From assembly GCA_963777095.1 (NCBI GenBank), contig CAVZOY010000001.1, positions 310,001 to 374,000 on the forward strand: 64,000 nt of DNA. The letters run 5' to 3'. The notes beneath the pieces are model-generated. The model saw only the letters and a program-made list of their open reading frames with translations. It did not search any database and was not told the origin of the DNA. Shown here piece after piece: positions 1 to 12,833 of the stretch (within the stretch, counting starts at the first letter, position 1; every line of letters starts with the position of its first letter). Both the position numbers and the translations under genes were made by a program. Origin of the DNA: CAVZOY01 sp963777095. Its GTDB lineage: Bacteria; Actinomycetota; Actinomycetes; Mycobacteriales; Geodermatophilaceae.

Positions 1-534
1 GTGGCGCGGCTGCGCTACGTCCTGGGGGCGCAGCGCGACCGGTACCTGCCGCTGCGCGTCATCAAGGAGCACCTCGACGCCCTGGACCGGGGTGAGCCGC
101 TGCCCGGCGAGGTGGCCGCGACCGCCGTCCCTCCGCCGGTCGCCGACAGTGCCGAGGCGCAGCAGCGGCCGATGACGGCCGAGCAGTTCGCCCGGGCCGC
201 CGGCCTCGAGCCGGAGCAGCTCGCCGACTGCGTGCAGTTCGGCCTGCTCACCCCGGACGCCCAGGGTCGCCACCCGGTCGAGGACCTGCCGGTGGCCCGG
301 GCGGCCGCCGGTCTCGCCCGCCACGGCCTCGAGCCGCGGCACCTGCGCGCCTACAAGAGCGGCGTGGAGCGGGAGGCGGGGCTCGTCGAGCAGCTCGTCG
401 CGCCGGTGCTCCGCGCCCGCTCCGAGGAGGCGCAGACCCGGGCGGCGGAGAAGCTGCGGGAGCTCGCCGCGCTGTCCGCACAGCTGCACACGGCACTGCT
501 GGAGGCGCGACTCCGGGACCTCCTGCGCCCCTGA
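1..534 (+). CDS. ftsR: MerR-family regulator, FtsR/Rv1828-like (5'-truncated by window edge)
   Basis: The reading frame is open from the first base, so this is the C-terminal 177 residues of a longer protein; the N-terminal winged-helix DNA-binding domain lies mostly outside the window. The visible part starts in the end of the MerR domain (motif RLRYVLGAQRDRYLPLRVIK), followed by a linker and a second helical effector domain. Family members are about 250 residues and, in corynebacteria and mycobacteria, act as a transcriptional regulator tied to cell division (FtsR). Assignment rests on this sequence style plus the downstream order DUF151 nuclease, second MerR, gcvP, which matches Rv1828-Rv1829-Rv1830-Rv1832. 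The GTG at base 1 is an internal codon and not a real start. Confidence 0.85.
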   Translation: MARLRYVLGAQRDRYLPLRVIKEHLDALDRGEPLPGEVAATAVPPPVADSAEAQQRPMTAEQFARAAGLEPEQLADCVQFGLLTPDAQGRHPVEDLPVARAAAGLARHGLEPRHLRAYKSGVEREAGLVEQLVAPVLRARSEEAQTRAAEKLRELAALSAQLHTALLEARLRDLLRP

Positions 535-651
535 CCCCGGCGTACCGTTGGCGGGGTCGGGACCGGGGCGGGAGAGGCAGCAGCCGACGTCGCACCGGCC
601 CTCGAGCCGTTGGCCGCCCGCTTCCCCCGGGCCGCAGTGAGGAGCCGCACC

Positions 652-1140
652 GTGCAGGAGCTTCGAGTCGTCGGTGTCCGCGTCGAGCTGCCGGGCAACC
701 AGCCGATCCTGCTGCTCAAGGAGACGCAGGGCGAGCGCTACCTGCCGATCTGGATCGGCGCCGTCGAGGCCGCGGCCATCGCCTTCGAGCAGCAGGGCGT
801 CCGCCCGGCACGGCCGATGACGCACGACCTGCTGCGCGAGGTCGTGCGCGCCCTCGGCGCGGAACTCGAAGCGGTCAACATCACCGAGATGCGCGACGGC
901 ATCTACATCGCCGAACTCGTCTTCGGCGACGACCGGATCGTCAGCGCACGCCCCTCGGACGCGGTCGCCCTCGCCGTCCGCACCGGTGCGCCGATCTTCG
1001 GCGCGGAGGACCTGCTCGACGAGGTCGGCATCGAGATCCCCGACGAGCAGGAGGACGAGGTCGAGAAGTTCCGCGAGTTCCTCGACCAGATCTCGCCGGA
1101 GGACTTCGGCGCCGGCTCCGGCTCCGGCGGCCCCGCGTAG
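652..1140 (+). CDS. Bifunctional nuclease family protein (DUF151)
   Basis: This 162-residue protein matches the DUF151 family (Rv1829-like), whose characterised plant relatives have DNase and RNase activity; the bacterial role is not settled. The N-terminus carries the family signature LRVVGVRVELPGNQPILLLKE followed by YLPIWIGAVEAAAIA. The GTG at 652 is preferred over the upstream in-frame start at 610 because it has GAGGAG about 10 bases before it and the family begins at this point. The gene sits 117 bases after the ftsR-like gene and before a second MerR gene, an order conserved in actinobacteria. The C-terminus ends in a Gly/Ser-rich tail. Confidence 0.9.
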   Translation: MQELRVVGVRVELPGNQPILLLKETQGERYLPIWIGAVEAAAIAFEQQGVRPARPMTHDLLREVVRALGAELEAVNITEMRDGIYIAELVFGDDRIVSARPSDAVALAVRTGAPIFGAEDLLDEVGIEIPDEQEDEVEKFREFLDQISPEDFGAGSGSGGPA

Positions 1141-1381
1141 TCCGCTCCGCGCGGTCGTTGCAGCGGCCAACCCCTTCTCATCGGCAGCCCTGCGGCCTGT
1201 CTGCACCCGAAATCGCGTCTCACCCGTGAGAATGAGCGAGCCGACACGCCGCCCCGCTCAGTTGACCCGCTCCAGGGCCCGGCTTACGGTCGGCGAACGA
1301 CAACGGTGTGACACCTGGGACACCTGGGTGCAGCGCCGCGACCGCCGCGCGAGCGGACGGGACACGAGGAGGACGCTGGAC

Positions 1382-1954
<573 letters not shown>

Positions 1955-2018
1955 ACCCGAGGGCGCCCCCCGGCGGCGCCCCGGCAACGCCCGCGCTCGC
2001 GCTGGTAGCGTCGCTGCA

Positions 2019-4904
<2,886 letters not shown>

Positions 4905-4907
4905 GGT

Positions 4908-4946
4908 GGAGGGAATTCGTCGGCGTCACGCCCACGAATCTCCTCC
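4908..4946. terminator. Bidirectional hairpin between convergent gcvP and DUF5999 gene
   Basis: The arms 4908-4920 and 4934-4946 pair over 13 positions with two mismatches, and an inner stem GGCG/CGCC (4922-4925 with 4929-4932) closes on a three-base loop. The hairpin fills the gap between two converging stop codons. There is no T-tract on the plus strand, as is common in actinobacteria. Confidence 0.65.
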
Positions 4947-4949
4947 GAC

Positions 4950-5141
4950 CTAGGCGGGCGTCAGCCAGGTGTGGTGGTCGACGACCGCGCGCCCGTCGGG
5001 CAGCAGCTCGCCGTCGTCGTCGAACAGGACGACGCCGTTGCACAGCAGCCGCCAGCCCTGCTCGGGGTGGCTGCTGACGACGACGGCGAGGTCGCGCGCG
5101 TCGCTGTCGGCGTCGGGACACGGTGTCCGGTGCTGGCACAT
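4950..5141 (-). CDS. DUF5999 family small protein
   Basis: A 63-residue protein starting MCQHRTPCPDADSDAR and containing the family-typical stretch SSHPEQGWRLLCNGVVLFDD. DUF5999 proteins are small, widespread in actinobacteria and of unknown function. Three cysteines (positions 2, 8 and 34) are notable, but no known metal motif is evident. AAGGGGA lies about 5 bases before the ATG, supporting the start. It is convergent with gcvP across a shared hairpin, and 147 bases separate it from coaA upstream on the same strand. Confidence 0.85.
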   Translation of the reverse strand: MCQHRTPCPDADSDARDLAVVVSSHPEQGWRLLCNGVVLFDDDGELLPDGRAVVDHHTWLTPA

Positions 5142-5288
5142 GGAGATCCCCTTCCGGTCCGGCCTCGGTGGGCCGGACCGACCCTGCGGTGGTGTTGCCT
5201 GGACAACGGCAGATCGGGGTGGGGACTGAAGTCGGATCGGTGATCCCGGTCACCCCGCTGGGGGAGGGCAGGGCTCAGAGCTCGCTGA

Positions 5289-6245
5289 TCAGAGTTTCCG
5301 GAGGAGAACCCGACGCACCGAGTGGTCGGCCGCCTTCTGCAGCACCAGCCGCGCGCGCGAGCGGGTGGGCGCGATGTTGCTCCGCAGGTTCGGCCCGTTC
5401 ACCGCCGTCCAGATGTCCAGCGCCGTCATCCGTGCCTGTTCGTCGGTGAGATCGGCGAACCGGTGGAAGTACGCCGACGTGTCGGCGAACGCGGTGCGCC
5501 GCAGGGCCAGGAACCGGTCGACGTACCAGCCCTGGACGTCGGCCTCGGCGGCGTCGACGTAGACCGAGAAGTCGAAGAAGTCGGAGAGGAAGACCTCCGG
5601 CGCCGTGCCGTCCGGCCGCCCGCCGGCCTGGAGCACGTTCAGCCCCTCGAGGATCAGGATGTCGGGCCGGTCCACCACCTGCGCGGCCCCCGGCACGATG
5701 TCGTAGGCCTGGTGGTCGTACACCGGGGCCTCGACCTCGGCCCGCCCCGATTTCACAGCCGCCAGGAAGCGCAGCAGCGCCCGCCGGTCGTAGCTCTCCG
5801 GAAAGCCCTTGCGGCCGAGCATCCCGCGCTCCTCGAGCACGGCGTTGGGCAGCAGGAAGCCGTCGGTGGTCACCAGGGACACCCGGGGCGATCCGGGTCC
5901 GGCGGCCAGCAGGCTCTGCAGCAGCCGGGCGGTGGTGCTCTTGCCGACGGCGACGCTGCCGGCGACTGCGATGACGAACGGCACCTTGGCCGTGGCGTCG
6001 CCGAGGAAGGCGCTCTGCGCCGCCCACAGCCGGCGACCGGCGGCCACGTGCAGCCCCAGCAGCTCGGCCAGCGGCAGGTAGACGGTGGCGACCTCGTCGA
6101 GGTCGATGCGGTCGCCCAGGCTGGCCAGGGCGTCGAGGCCGGCCTCGTCCAGGGGCAGCTCGGCGCCGGCGGCGAGCGCCCGCCAGGAGGCGCGGTCGAA
6201 GACCGCCCAGGGCGAGACGCGATCGCGGGTGCCTGCTGCCGTCAC
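5289..6245 (-). CDS. coaA: Type I pantothenate kinase
   Basis: CoaA phosphorylates pantothenate, the first committed step of coenzyme A synthesis. The 318-residue protein begins VTAAGTRDRVSPWAVFDR and has the P-loop GSVAVGKST at residues 96-104, the type I signature TTDGFLLPNAVLEERGMLGRKG and YDHQAYDIVPG, and the C-terminal YVDRFLALRRTAF segment. Length and motif order fit type I enzymes. The GTG at 6245 is preferred over a longer extension because GGGAGG stands just upstream and homologues start here. It is divergent from the following acetyltransferase gene. Confidence 0.96.
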   Translation of the reverse strand: MTAAGTRDRVSPWAVFDRASWRALAAGAELPLDEAGLDALASLGDRIDLDEVATVYLPLAELLGLHVAAGRRLWAAQSAFLGDATAKVPFVIAVAGSVAVGKSTTARLLQSLLAAGPGSPRVSLVTTDGFLLPNAVLEERGMLGRKGFPESYDRRALLRFLAAVKSGRAEVEAPVYDHQAYDIVPGAAQVVDRPDILILEGLNVLQAGGRPDGTAPEVFLSDFFDFSVYVDAAEADVQGWYVDRFLALRRTAFADTSAYFHRFADLTDEQARMTALDIWTAVNGPNLRSNIAPTRSRARLVLQKAADHSVRRVLLRKL

Positions 6246-6364
6246 CGCCCCATCCTCCCTACCGGGGCGCAGGGCGTTCGCAGGGGTCACCCGCGCGGGT
6301 GGGACGGGGGGCCCGGAGATCGGCACCGCGGGGGACGGGCCGCCCGGGCGTCTAGGGTGCCGAT

Positions 6365-7180
6365 GTGCCGACCCGCCTCGGGATGCTCGACTGGATCGAG
6401 CGCTACTTCGCCGCCGCGCCGCTGCCGGATGCGCGGATCACGGCGGTCGGCGGGCTCGACGTCCCCGTGGGGTCCCCGAGCTGGGCCTACCCGGCCCGGC
6501 CGCGATCGGGCGGCCCGCGGGTGACCGCGGACGACGTCCTGGCGACCGTCGCGCTGCAGGAACGGTCCGCCCTGCCGGTGTCCCTGGAGTGGGTCTGCGA
6601 GCGCTCGCCCGACATGGCGCCGGCCGCGCGCGCCGCGGGGCTGATCGTGGAGGAGCTGCCGCTGCTGGTGGCCGCCGACCCGGTCGAGCTGATGCTTCCG
6701 CAGGGGGTCCGGCTCTACGTCGTGGGCGCCGACGACCCCGAACTGCCGCGCTACGAGCGGGTCACGGCCATCGCGTTCGCCCACCCCGGCGGTCGGGCCT
6801 ACGTCCGCGAGGCGCCGCTGGACCGTTCGTCGGAGGCGGCCGCCCGCACCGCGGCGCTGCGCGAGCGGATCGCCGCCGGGCGCACCGTGATGATCGTCGC
6901 GGTCGAGAACGGCGAGCCCGTGGCGGTCGGTTCCCACCACCCCGTGGACGTCGACGGCGACGAGGTCAGCGAGATCGCCGGCGTCGCCACCCTGCCGCGG
7001 CTGCGCGGGAGGGGACTGGGTGCGGGTCTCGCGTCGGCGCTCAGCGCGCACGCCCGCGAGACGGCCGACCTGGTCTTCCTCACCGCCGGGGACGACGACG
7101 TCGCGCGCGTGTACGAGCGGGTGGGGTTCGCCCGCCTCGCCACCAGCGCCGTCGCCGGACTGAGGGACGACGGCGCCTGA
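6365..7180 (+). CDS. GNAT-family N-acetyltransferase
   Basis: A 271-residue protein whose C-terminal third carries the acetyl-CoA binding motif A (VATLPRLRGRGLGAGLASALSAHA, about residues 212-235) and the ending YERVGFARL typical of GNAT enzymes. The N-terminal half is a separate, less conserved domain, giving the two-domain layout common in actinobacterial GNATs of unknown substrate. The start codon is GTG at 6365; an overlapping ATG at 6363 is out of frame. It converges on a serine hydrolase gene with only 4 bases between stop codons. The substrate is unknown. Confidence 0.8.
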   Translation: MPTRLGMLDWIERYFAAAPLPDARITAVGGLDVPVGSPSWAYPARPRSGGPRVTADDVLATVALQERSALPVSLEWVCERSPDMAPAARAAGLIVEELPLLVAADPVELMLPQGVRLYVVGADDPELPRYERVTAIAFAHPGGRAYVREAPLDRSSEAAARTAALRERIAAGRTVMIVAVENGEPVAVGSHHPVDVDGDEVSEIAGVATLPRLRGRGLGAGLASALSAHARETADLVFLTAGDDDVARVYERVGFARLATSAVAGLRDDGA

Positions 7181-7184
7181 CACC

Positions 7185-8090
7185 TCACGAGCGCCGCGGC
7201 GCCGGCACCTCCGCGGCCGCGGTCGTGAGCACCTCCTGCACGGCCGCGTAGCTGACGGACGGGCGCACCTCGCTGAGCAGGATCACCACCGTCCGCCCGA
7301 GGACGCCGACCGAGTGCAGCTGCCGCCGGTCGCCGACGCAGCACATCCAGCCCTGCTTCACCGCGGCCTGCCCGTCGGCGGCGCCGAACAGCCCGAAGCG
7401 CTGGTCGAAGCCGTCGGCCGCGCGTGGTGTGGCCGCGCGCATCCAGCGCTGCAGCCGATAGGCGTCGTCCGGATGGGCGACGACCGGCAGGAGAGCCAGG
7501 AATCGCGCCAGATCCTCGGCCGTGACCATCGTCCGTCCCCACTGGCCCGGCTCGGCGGGTGGCTCGGTGCCGGTCAGGCCGTACCGCCGGACGACGTTCC
7601 GCACCATGCGTTCGCCGTCGTGGCGCACCCACAGCTGTGACGCTGCCGGGTCGTCGGACCGCGCGATCATCCCCAGCATCAGGGCGCGGTCGTCGGCGTC
7701 CAGCCGCACGTGCCCGGTGCGGGCGCGGTGCAGCAGGTACTCGGCCATGAAGAGCTTGACCATCGAGGCGCTCGGGAAGGGCCGGGTGGTCGCCCGCCCG
7801 TTGCCGGCCACGGAGTCGAGGGCGCGAGCGGTCTGGGCGTCGGCGGCGCGCACGCTGGAGCCCGTCGCCGGCCGGTGCTGACGGGCGATCACGACGGCGA
7901 AGACACCGGGGAGCGCCGGCTCGGACAGGGCGCGGGCGACGGCGGGTACGACCTCGGCGGGCGGCGGACCGGCGCGAGCGCGCCGCTCCGGCTGGACGAC
8001 GCCCGCGACGTCGAGGACGACCAGGACCGCCAACGCGACCAGGAGGATGCGGCGGTACGGGCGACCCCGGCGCGGCGAGCCGTCGGACAC
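7185..8090 (-). CDS. Class A beta-lactamase-like serine hydrolase, membrane anchored
   Basis: A 301-residue protein with an N-terminal hydrophobic anchor (about residues 14-32, LLVALAVLVVLDVAG) followed by a penicillin-binding/class A beta-lactamase-like fold. The acylation motif is SMVK at residues 109-112; ARSDD resembles the SDN loop, and KQG near residue 250 stands where KTG is expected. Two adjacent cysteines follow (GWMCC). This is the degenerate serine-hydrolase type common in actinobacteria; true beta-lactamase activity is doubtful. It probably acts outside the membrane. A potential role in cell-wall metabolism is inference. Confidence 0.75.
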   Translation of the reverse strand: MSDGSPRRGRPYRRILLVALAVLVVLDVAGVVQPERRARAGPPPAEVVPAVARALSEPALPGVFAVVIARQHRPATGSSVRAADAQTARALDSVAGNGRATTRPFPSASMVKLFMAEYLLHRARTGHVRLDADDRALMLGMIARSDDPAASQLWVRHDGERMVRNVVRRYGLTGTEPPAEPGQWGRTMVTAEDLARFLALLPVVAHPDDAYRLQRWMRAATPRAADGFDQRFGLFGAADGQAAVKQGWMCCVGDRRQLHSVGVLGRTVVILLSEVRPSVSYAAVQEVLTTAAAEVPAPRRS

Positions 8091-8179
8091 AGCTCCTCTC
8101 TACGCCTCGGAGGGCCCACCATCCGGCCGCGCGCAACACTCTCAGGTGTCGGTGACCCGGCGCACCCTCTCCGGAACGG

Positions 8180-8725
8180 TCAGTCCTCCTCGTAGGTGAC
8201 GACCAGCGTCGCCCGGGCGAGCGTGTGCGAGAACAGGTTGAACCCGTGGAACGCCGGCGTCGCGTCCGCGGGCACTCCCATGTCCGCCGTGTCCAACGCG
8301 TGCACCACGACGAAGTACCGGTGCTCGCCGTGCCCGGACGGGGGAGCGGCCCCCACGTAGCCGGCGGAGCCCGCGTCGTTGCGCAGCTGCCGGGCACCGT
8401 CGGGCAGGCCCGAGCCCGCCTCGTCGCCGGCGCCGCGGGGCAGCTCGGTGACCGAGCCGGGGATGCCGGTGACCACCCAGTGCCAGAAGCCGCTGGCCGT
8501 GGGGGCGTCGGGGTCGAAGACCGTCACCGCGAAACCCTGGGTCTCCGCCGGGAAGCCCGACCACGACAGGTGCGGCGAGACGTCCTCCCCGCCGGCGCCC
8601 ATCACCCCACTGACGTGCGGCATCGGCAGGACCTCGCCGTCGGTGCAGTCGGTGCTGGTCACCGTGAAGCTCGGCACCGGGGGCAGGTAGTCGTAGGGGT
8701 TCGGGGGGACGGGCCGGTCGACCAT
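8180..8725 (-). CDS. YbhB/YbcL (PEBP, Raf kinase inhibitor-like) protein
   Basis: A 181-residue phosphatidylethanolamine-binding-protein family member. Signature segments are DVSPHLSWSGFP, FAVTVFDPDAPTASGFWHWVVTGIP and GAAPPSGHGEHRYFVVVHALD, which together build the conserved ligand pocket with DPDAP and GxHR. The ATG at 8725 is chosen because GAGGAG lies about 9 bases upstream and the extra upstream residues are Pro/Arg shadow. The bacterial function is unknown beyond binding phospho-ligands. It stands alone, downstream of the divergent HAD gene. Confidence 0.93.
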   Translation of the reverse strand: MVDRPVPPNPYDYLPPVPSFTVTSTDCTDGEVLPMPHVSGVMGAGGEDVSPHLSWSGFPAETQGFAVTVFDPDAPTASGFWHWVVTGIPGSVTELPRGAGDEAGSGLPDGARQLRNDAGSAGYVGAAPPSGHGEHRYFVVVHALDTADMGVPADATPAFHGFNLFSHTLARATLVVTYEED

Positions 8726-8895
8726 GGCGGGTGCTCCTCGTCGTCGGGGAGGGGGCGGCGACCGCCGTCCCCGGTGCGAATCTAGGCAGGTCGGGGACGG
8801 GGCGGCCACCGGCGGTGCAACCTTCGACCACGCCCCGTCCGGCGTGCCGGACGCTGCGACAGGTGGGCGGGGCCGCGCGCGGTTAGCGTGAGCGC

Positions 8896-9630
8896 GTGCT
8901 CGGTCTCCCGGACGCCATCCGCGTCTGCCTGTTCGACCTCGACGGCGTCCTCACCAAGACGGCCACGGTCCATTTCGCAGCCTGGAAGCGCACTTTCGAC
9001 GAGTTCCTCCAGCGGCACGAACCGGGCTCCGAGCCGTTCAGCCAGCTCGACTACAACCGGTTCGTCGACGGCAAGCATCGCGCCGACGGCGTGCGCGGCT
9101 TCCTGGCCAGTCGCGGGATCACCCTGCCGGAGGGGAGTCCCGGTGATCCGCCGGACGCAGCGACCGTGCAGGGCATCGCCACCCGCAAGAACGCGCTCGT
9201 GCTCACCGAGCTCGAGGAGCACGGTGTCGAGGTCTACCCCGGGTCGGTGGACTACCTGCGCGCGGTGAAGGAGGCGGGCCTGGCCACGGCGGTGGTCACC
9301 GCGTCGGCCAACGGCGAGCAGGTGATCCAGGCCGGCGGGTTCGCCGACCTCATCGATGAGCGGGTCGACGGCGTGGTCGCCGCCCGCGACCACCTGCGCG
9401 GCAAGCCCGAGCCGGACACCTTCCTGGCCGGCGCCCGGGTGCTCGGCGTCGAGCCGGCGCATGCCGTCGTGTTCGAGGACGCCATCTCCGGCGTGACCGC
9501 CGGGCGGGCGGGCGACTTCGGCTACGTCGTGGGCGTGGACCGGGTCGGCCAGGCCGACGCCCTGCGCGACGCCGGCGCCGACATCGTCGTCAGCGACCTC
9601 TCCGAGCTGCGCGAGGAGGGGCGACCGTGA
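8896..9630 (+). CDS. Beta-phosphoglucomutase-family HAD hydrolase
   Basis: A 244-residue HAD protein with motif I FDLDGVLT (nucleophile Asp and acid/base Asp), a helical cap, motif II VVTAS, the lysine in GKPEPDTF and motif IV VFEDAISGVTAG. These are the hallmarks of beta-phosphoglucomutases, which interconvert beta-glucose 1-phosphate and glucose 6-phosphate. It overlaps the following GH65 gene by 4 bases (GTGA), so the two are translationally coupled. The pairing supports a role in using the beta-glucose 1-phosphate released by a disaccharide phosphorylase. GTG start at 8896. Confidence 0.9.
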   Translation: MLGLPDAIRVCLFDLDGVLTKTATVHFAAWKRTFDEFLQRHEPGSEPFSQLDYNRFVDGKHRADGVRGFLASRGITLPEGSPGDPPDAATVQGIATRKNALVLTELEEHGVEVYPGSVDYLRAVKEAGLATAVVTASANGEQVIQAGGFADLIDERVDGVVAARDHLRGKPEPDTFLAGARVLGVEPAHAVVFEDAISGVTAGRAGDFGYVVGVDRVGQADALRDAGADIVVSDLSELREEGRP

Positions 9631-12038
9631 CAGAAGGTCGTCCGCACTTCCCTGTCGAGCCCTGGTCGCTGACCGAGGTGGGGCTCGACCACAGCAGCCT
9701 CGGTGTGCACGAGTCGGTGTTCTCCCTCGCCAACGGCCACATCGGCATGCGGGGCTCGCTGGAGGAGGGCGAGCCGGTCGTCGTCCCCGGCACCTACCTG
9801 AACGGCTTCTTCGAGGAGCGGCCGCTGCCGCACGCCGAGGCGGGTTACGGCTTTCCGGAGCGGGGCCAGACGGTCGTCAACGTCACCGACGGCAAGCTCA
9901 TCCGGCTGCTGGTGCGCGACTCGCCCCTCGACCTGAACTACGGCGAGATCATCGACCACCACCGGACGCTGGACCTGCGTGCCGGGGTGCTGCGCCGCTC
10001 GACCGAGTGGCGCTCGCCGGGTGGCCGCACCGTGCGGGTCACCTCAACCCGGCTGGTCTCGCTGACCCGACGGTCCATCGCCGCGATCGAGTACCAGGTC
10101 GAGGTCACCGACGAGCTCGGCGACCTCTACGTCGCCCTGCAGTCCGACCTGCTGGCCAACGAGAGCGGCGCGGGCAGCGCCAGCAGCGACCCGCGTGCCG
10201 CCGCCGCCCTGGGCAAGCCGCTGCAGGCGGAGATTGCGGTGGCCAAGGGCAAGCGGGCGGTGCTGGTCCACCGCACCCAGCGCAGCAGGCTGCGGCTCGC
10301 CGCCGGCATGGATCACATCGTCGAGATCCCCGACTCCTCCACCGAGGAGATCGAGGCCAACGGCGATCTCGCCCGCTACACCCTGGCCGCGCGGCTGCCG
10401 CAGGGCTCGTCTCTCCGGGTGATCAAGTACCTCGCCTACGGCTGGTCCTCCCGCCGCTCGGACGCCGCCGTCCGTGACCAGGTCGAGGGGGCGCTGGCGA
10501 CGGCGAAGCTGGCCGGCTGGGACCGGCTGCTGCGCGAGCAGCGCGAGCTGCTCGACCAGCACTGGGACGAGGCCGACGTCGAGATCGACGGCGACGACGA
10601 GCTGCAGCAGGCCGTGCGCGTCGGCATGTTCCACGTCCTGCAGGCCGGCCTTCGCGCCGAGCGCCAGCCGATCCCGGCCAAGGGCCTGACCGGTCCCGGG
10701 TACGACGGGCACACGTTCTGGGACACCGAGACCTACGTGCTGCCGGTGCTCACCTACACCGCGCCCAGCGCCGCGCGGGACGCACTGCGCTGGCGGCATT
10801 CGACGCTGGAGATGGCCCGCGCGCGGGCGCACGAGCTCGGGATGCGCGGCGCGGCGTTCCCCTGGCGCACGATCCACGGCGAGGAGACCTCGGGCTACTG
10901 GCCGGCCGGGACGGCGGCCTTCCACATCAACGCCGACATCGCCGACGCGGTCATCCGGTACTACAACGCGACGCTGGACGACGAGTTCGACCGCGACTTC
11001 GGCGCCGAGCTGCTCATCGAGACGGCGCGGCTGTGGGCCTCGCTCGGCCACTTCGATCCCGAGCACGGCTTCCGCATCGACGGCGTGACCGGCCCCGACG
11101 AGTACACCGCGGTGGTCGACAACAACGTCTACACGAACCTGATGGCGCAGCGGAACCTGCGCGAGGCCTGCGGGGCGGTCAAGCGCCAGCCCGACGTCGC
11201 CGGGCGACTGATCGTCACCGACGACGAGATGGAGGAGTGGGAGCGGGCGGCCTCGCTGATGGCGGTGCCCTACGACACGCAGCGCGGCGTCCACATGCAG
11301 TCCGACGGCTTCACCCACCACGAGGAGTGGGACTTCGCGAACACCCCGCGCGAGCGCTACCCGCTGCTGCTGCACTACCCGTACTTCGAGATCTACCGCA
11401 AGCAGGTGATCAAGCAGGCCGACCTGGTCATGGCGCTGCACCTGCGCGGCGACGCGTTCACGCTCGAGGAGAAGATCCGCAACTTCGGCTACTACGAGCC
11501 CCGAACGACGCGCGACTCCTCCCTGTCGGCCACGCAGCAGGCCATCGTGGCTGCCGAGACCGGGCATCTCAACCTGGCCTACGACTACTGGGCCGAGGCG
11601 GCCCTGACCGACCTCCAGAACCTGCACCACAACTCCGGCCACGGACTGCACATCGCCTCGCTGGCCGGCGGATGGTCGGTCGCGGTCGCCGGGTTCGGCG
11701 GCATGCGCGACCACGACGGGGAGCTGACCTTCGCGCCGCGCCTGCCCACGCGGATCACGCGGCTGAAGTTCCGCGTCCTGTACCGGGGTGCCTGCCTGTC
11801 GGTCACGGTCACCCCGTCGCACGCCGTCTACCAGTTGTCCGAGGGGGACACCCTCGACATCCGGCACCACGGACGCCAGGTCACCATCGGCGTGACGGAG
11901 ACGGCGCTGGAGATCCCGCCACCGCCGCAGGTCGAGCCGGTCACCCAGCCGCCGGGCTGCGAGCCGCGGCGGCGCAGCCGGAACCGCGACGAACCGGCCC
12001 GCCACCCCTCCGTCAAGGACTCCGAGAAGATCGCCTGA
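9627..12038 (+). CDS. Glycoside hydrolase family 65 (disaccharide phosphorylase-type)
   Basis: The 803-residue protein has the GH65 layout: an N-terminal beta-sandwich (LANGHIGMRGSLEE), a linker, the (alpha/alpha)6 barrel (GHTFWDTETYVLPVL, FHINADIADAV) with the general-acid glutamate in GPDEYT (Glu492), and a C-terminal sheet domain. Family members are maltose, trehalose, kojibiose or nigerose phosphorylases, and some are hydrolases. Coupling to a beta-phosphoglucomutase gene argues for a phosphorylase that makes beta-glucose 1-phosphate. The exact disaccharide cannot be read from sequence. The C-terminal 40 residues are an Arg/Pro-rich extension. Confidence 0.93.
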   Translation: MTEGRPHFPVEPWSLTEVGLDHSSLGVHESVFSLANGHIGMRGSLEEGEPVVVPGTYLNGFFEERPLPHAEAGYGFPERGQTVVNVTDGKLIRLLVRDSPLDLNYGEIIDHHRTLDLRAGVLRRSTEWRSPGGRTVRVTSTRLVSLTRRSIAAIEYQVEVTDELGDLYVALQSDLLANESGAGSASSDPRAAAALGKPLQAEIAVAKGKRAVLVHRTQRSRLRLAAGMDHIVEIPDSSTEEIEANGDLARYTLAARLPQGSSLRVIKYLAYGWSSRRSDAAVRDQVEGALATAKLAGWDRLLREQRELLDQHWDEADVEIDGDDELQQAVRVGMFHVLQAGLRAERQPIPAKGLTGPGYDGHTFWDTETYVLPVLTYTAPSAARDALRWRHSTLEMARARAHELGMRGAAFPWRTIHGEETSGYWPAGTAAFHINADIADAVIRYYNATLDDEFDRDFGAELLIETARLWASLGHFDPEHGFRIDGVTGPDEYTAVVDNNVYTNLMAQRNLREACGAVKRQPDVAGRLIVTDDEMEEWERAASLMAVPYDTQRGVHMQSDGFTHHEEWDFANTPRERYPLLLHYPYFEIYRKQVIKQADLVMALHLRGDAFTLEEKIRNFGYYEPRTTRDSSLSATQQAIVAAETGHLNLAYDYWAEAALTDLQNLHHNSGHGLHIASLAGGWSVAVAGFGGMRDHDGELTFAPRLPTRITRLKFRVLYRGACLSVTVTPSHAVYQLSEGDTLDIRHHGRQVTIGVTETALEIPPPPQVEPVTQPPGCEPRRRSRNRDEPARHPSVKDSEKIA

Positions 12039-12047
12039 CCAGCGTCC

Positions 12048-12758
12048 TCAGACGACGTCGAGCAGCCAGGCCCCGCCGAGCAGCAGCGCGCCGACGTCGA
12101 CCAGCAGGAAGACCCCCACCCACAGCAGGGCCGGCACGCGGGTGAGCCGGGCGAGCTGGTCGGCGTCGGAGTCCGGTGACCCACGGCGCCGGCGCACCGA
12201 CTGCAGCTCGACGACGGCGCGCGGGGCGCCCAACAGCAGGAACCAGGTGGCGGTCGCCGCGACGAGCACCTGACCGTCGGGAGGCAGCCACCACGTCGCG
12301 GCGAACAGCAGCCCGCCGGTGACCAGCACCGACCACAGCCCGTACCAGTTGCGGATCTGCACCAGCAGCAGCGCGAGCAGGGCCAGCAGCGCCCACAGCA
12401 GCCCGACCGCATGACCGGCTGCCAGCAGCGCGGCGGCACCGAGGCCGAACAGGCCGGGACCGACGTAGCCGGCCAGGAGCGTCAGCACCATGCCCGGTCC
12501 GGTCGGCCGGCCCGCGGACACCGTCAGGCCGGAGGTGTCCGAGTGCAGCCGGATGCCCGAGAGCCGCCGTCCGGCGACGACGGCAGCCAGCCCGTGCGCC
12601 CCCTCGTGGGCGATCGTGACCACGTGCCGGGTGTGCCGCCACAGCGCGGGCGCGGCGACCAGCAGCAGCGCCGCGACGGCGGTGGCCAGCAGCAGGGGGC
12701 GGGCCAGGTCGGGGACGGGCGTGGTGATCTCGCCCCAGAACCGGCCGATCGCGTCCAC
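12048..12758 (-). CDS. M50-family membrane metallopeptidase-like protein
   Basis: A 236-residue polytopic membrane protein with the zinc-protease motif HEGAH at residues 51-55, just after a hydrophobic segment (PLLLATAVAALLLVAAPAL). Several more membrane helices follow (GLLWALLALLALLLVQI, VLLVDVGALLLGG-type). This matches the M50B-like actinobacterial family of intramembrane proteases with unknown substrates; the second metal-ligand motif is not clear. Its stop codon lies 9 bases from the convergent GH65 stop, and it is divergent from the tryptophan dioxygenase gene. Confidence 0.8.
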   Translation of the reverse strand: MDAIGRFWGEITTPVPDLARPLLLATAVAALLLVAAPALWRHTRHVVTIAHEGAHGLAAVVAGRRLSGIRLHSDTSGLTVSAGRPTGPGMVLTLLAGYVGPGLFGLGAAALLAAGHAVGLLWALLALLALLLVQIRNWYGLWSVLVTGGLLFAATWWLPPDGQVLVAATATWFLLLGAPRAVVELQSVRRRRGSPDSDADQLARLTRVPALLWVGVFLLVDVGALLLGGAWLLDVV

Positions 12759-12833
12759 CCGGAGGAGTCAACCCGACGATCCTGGGAGCTCCGGGGAGGT
12801 CAGCGCCTGGTGCGCCGCGGGTAGGTTCCGGGC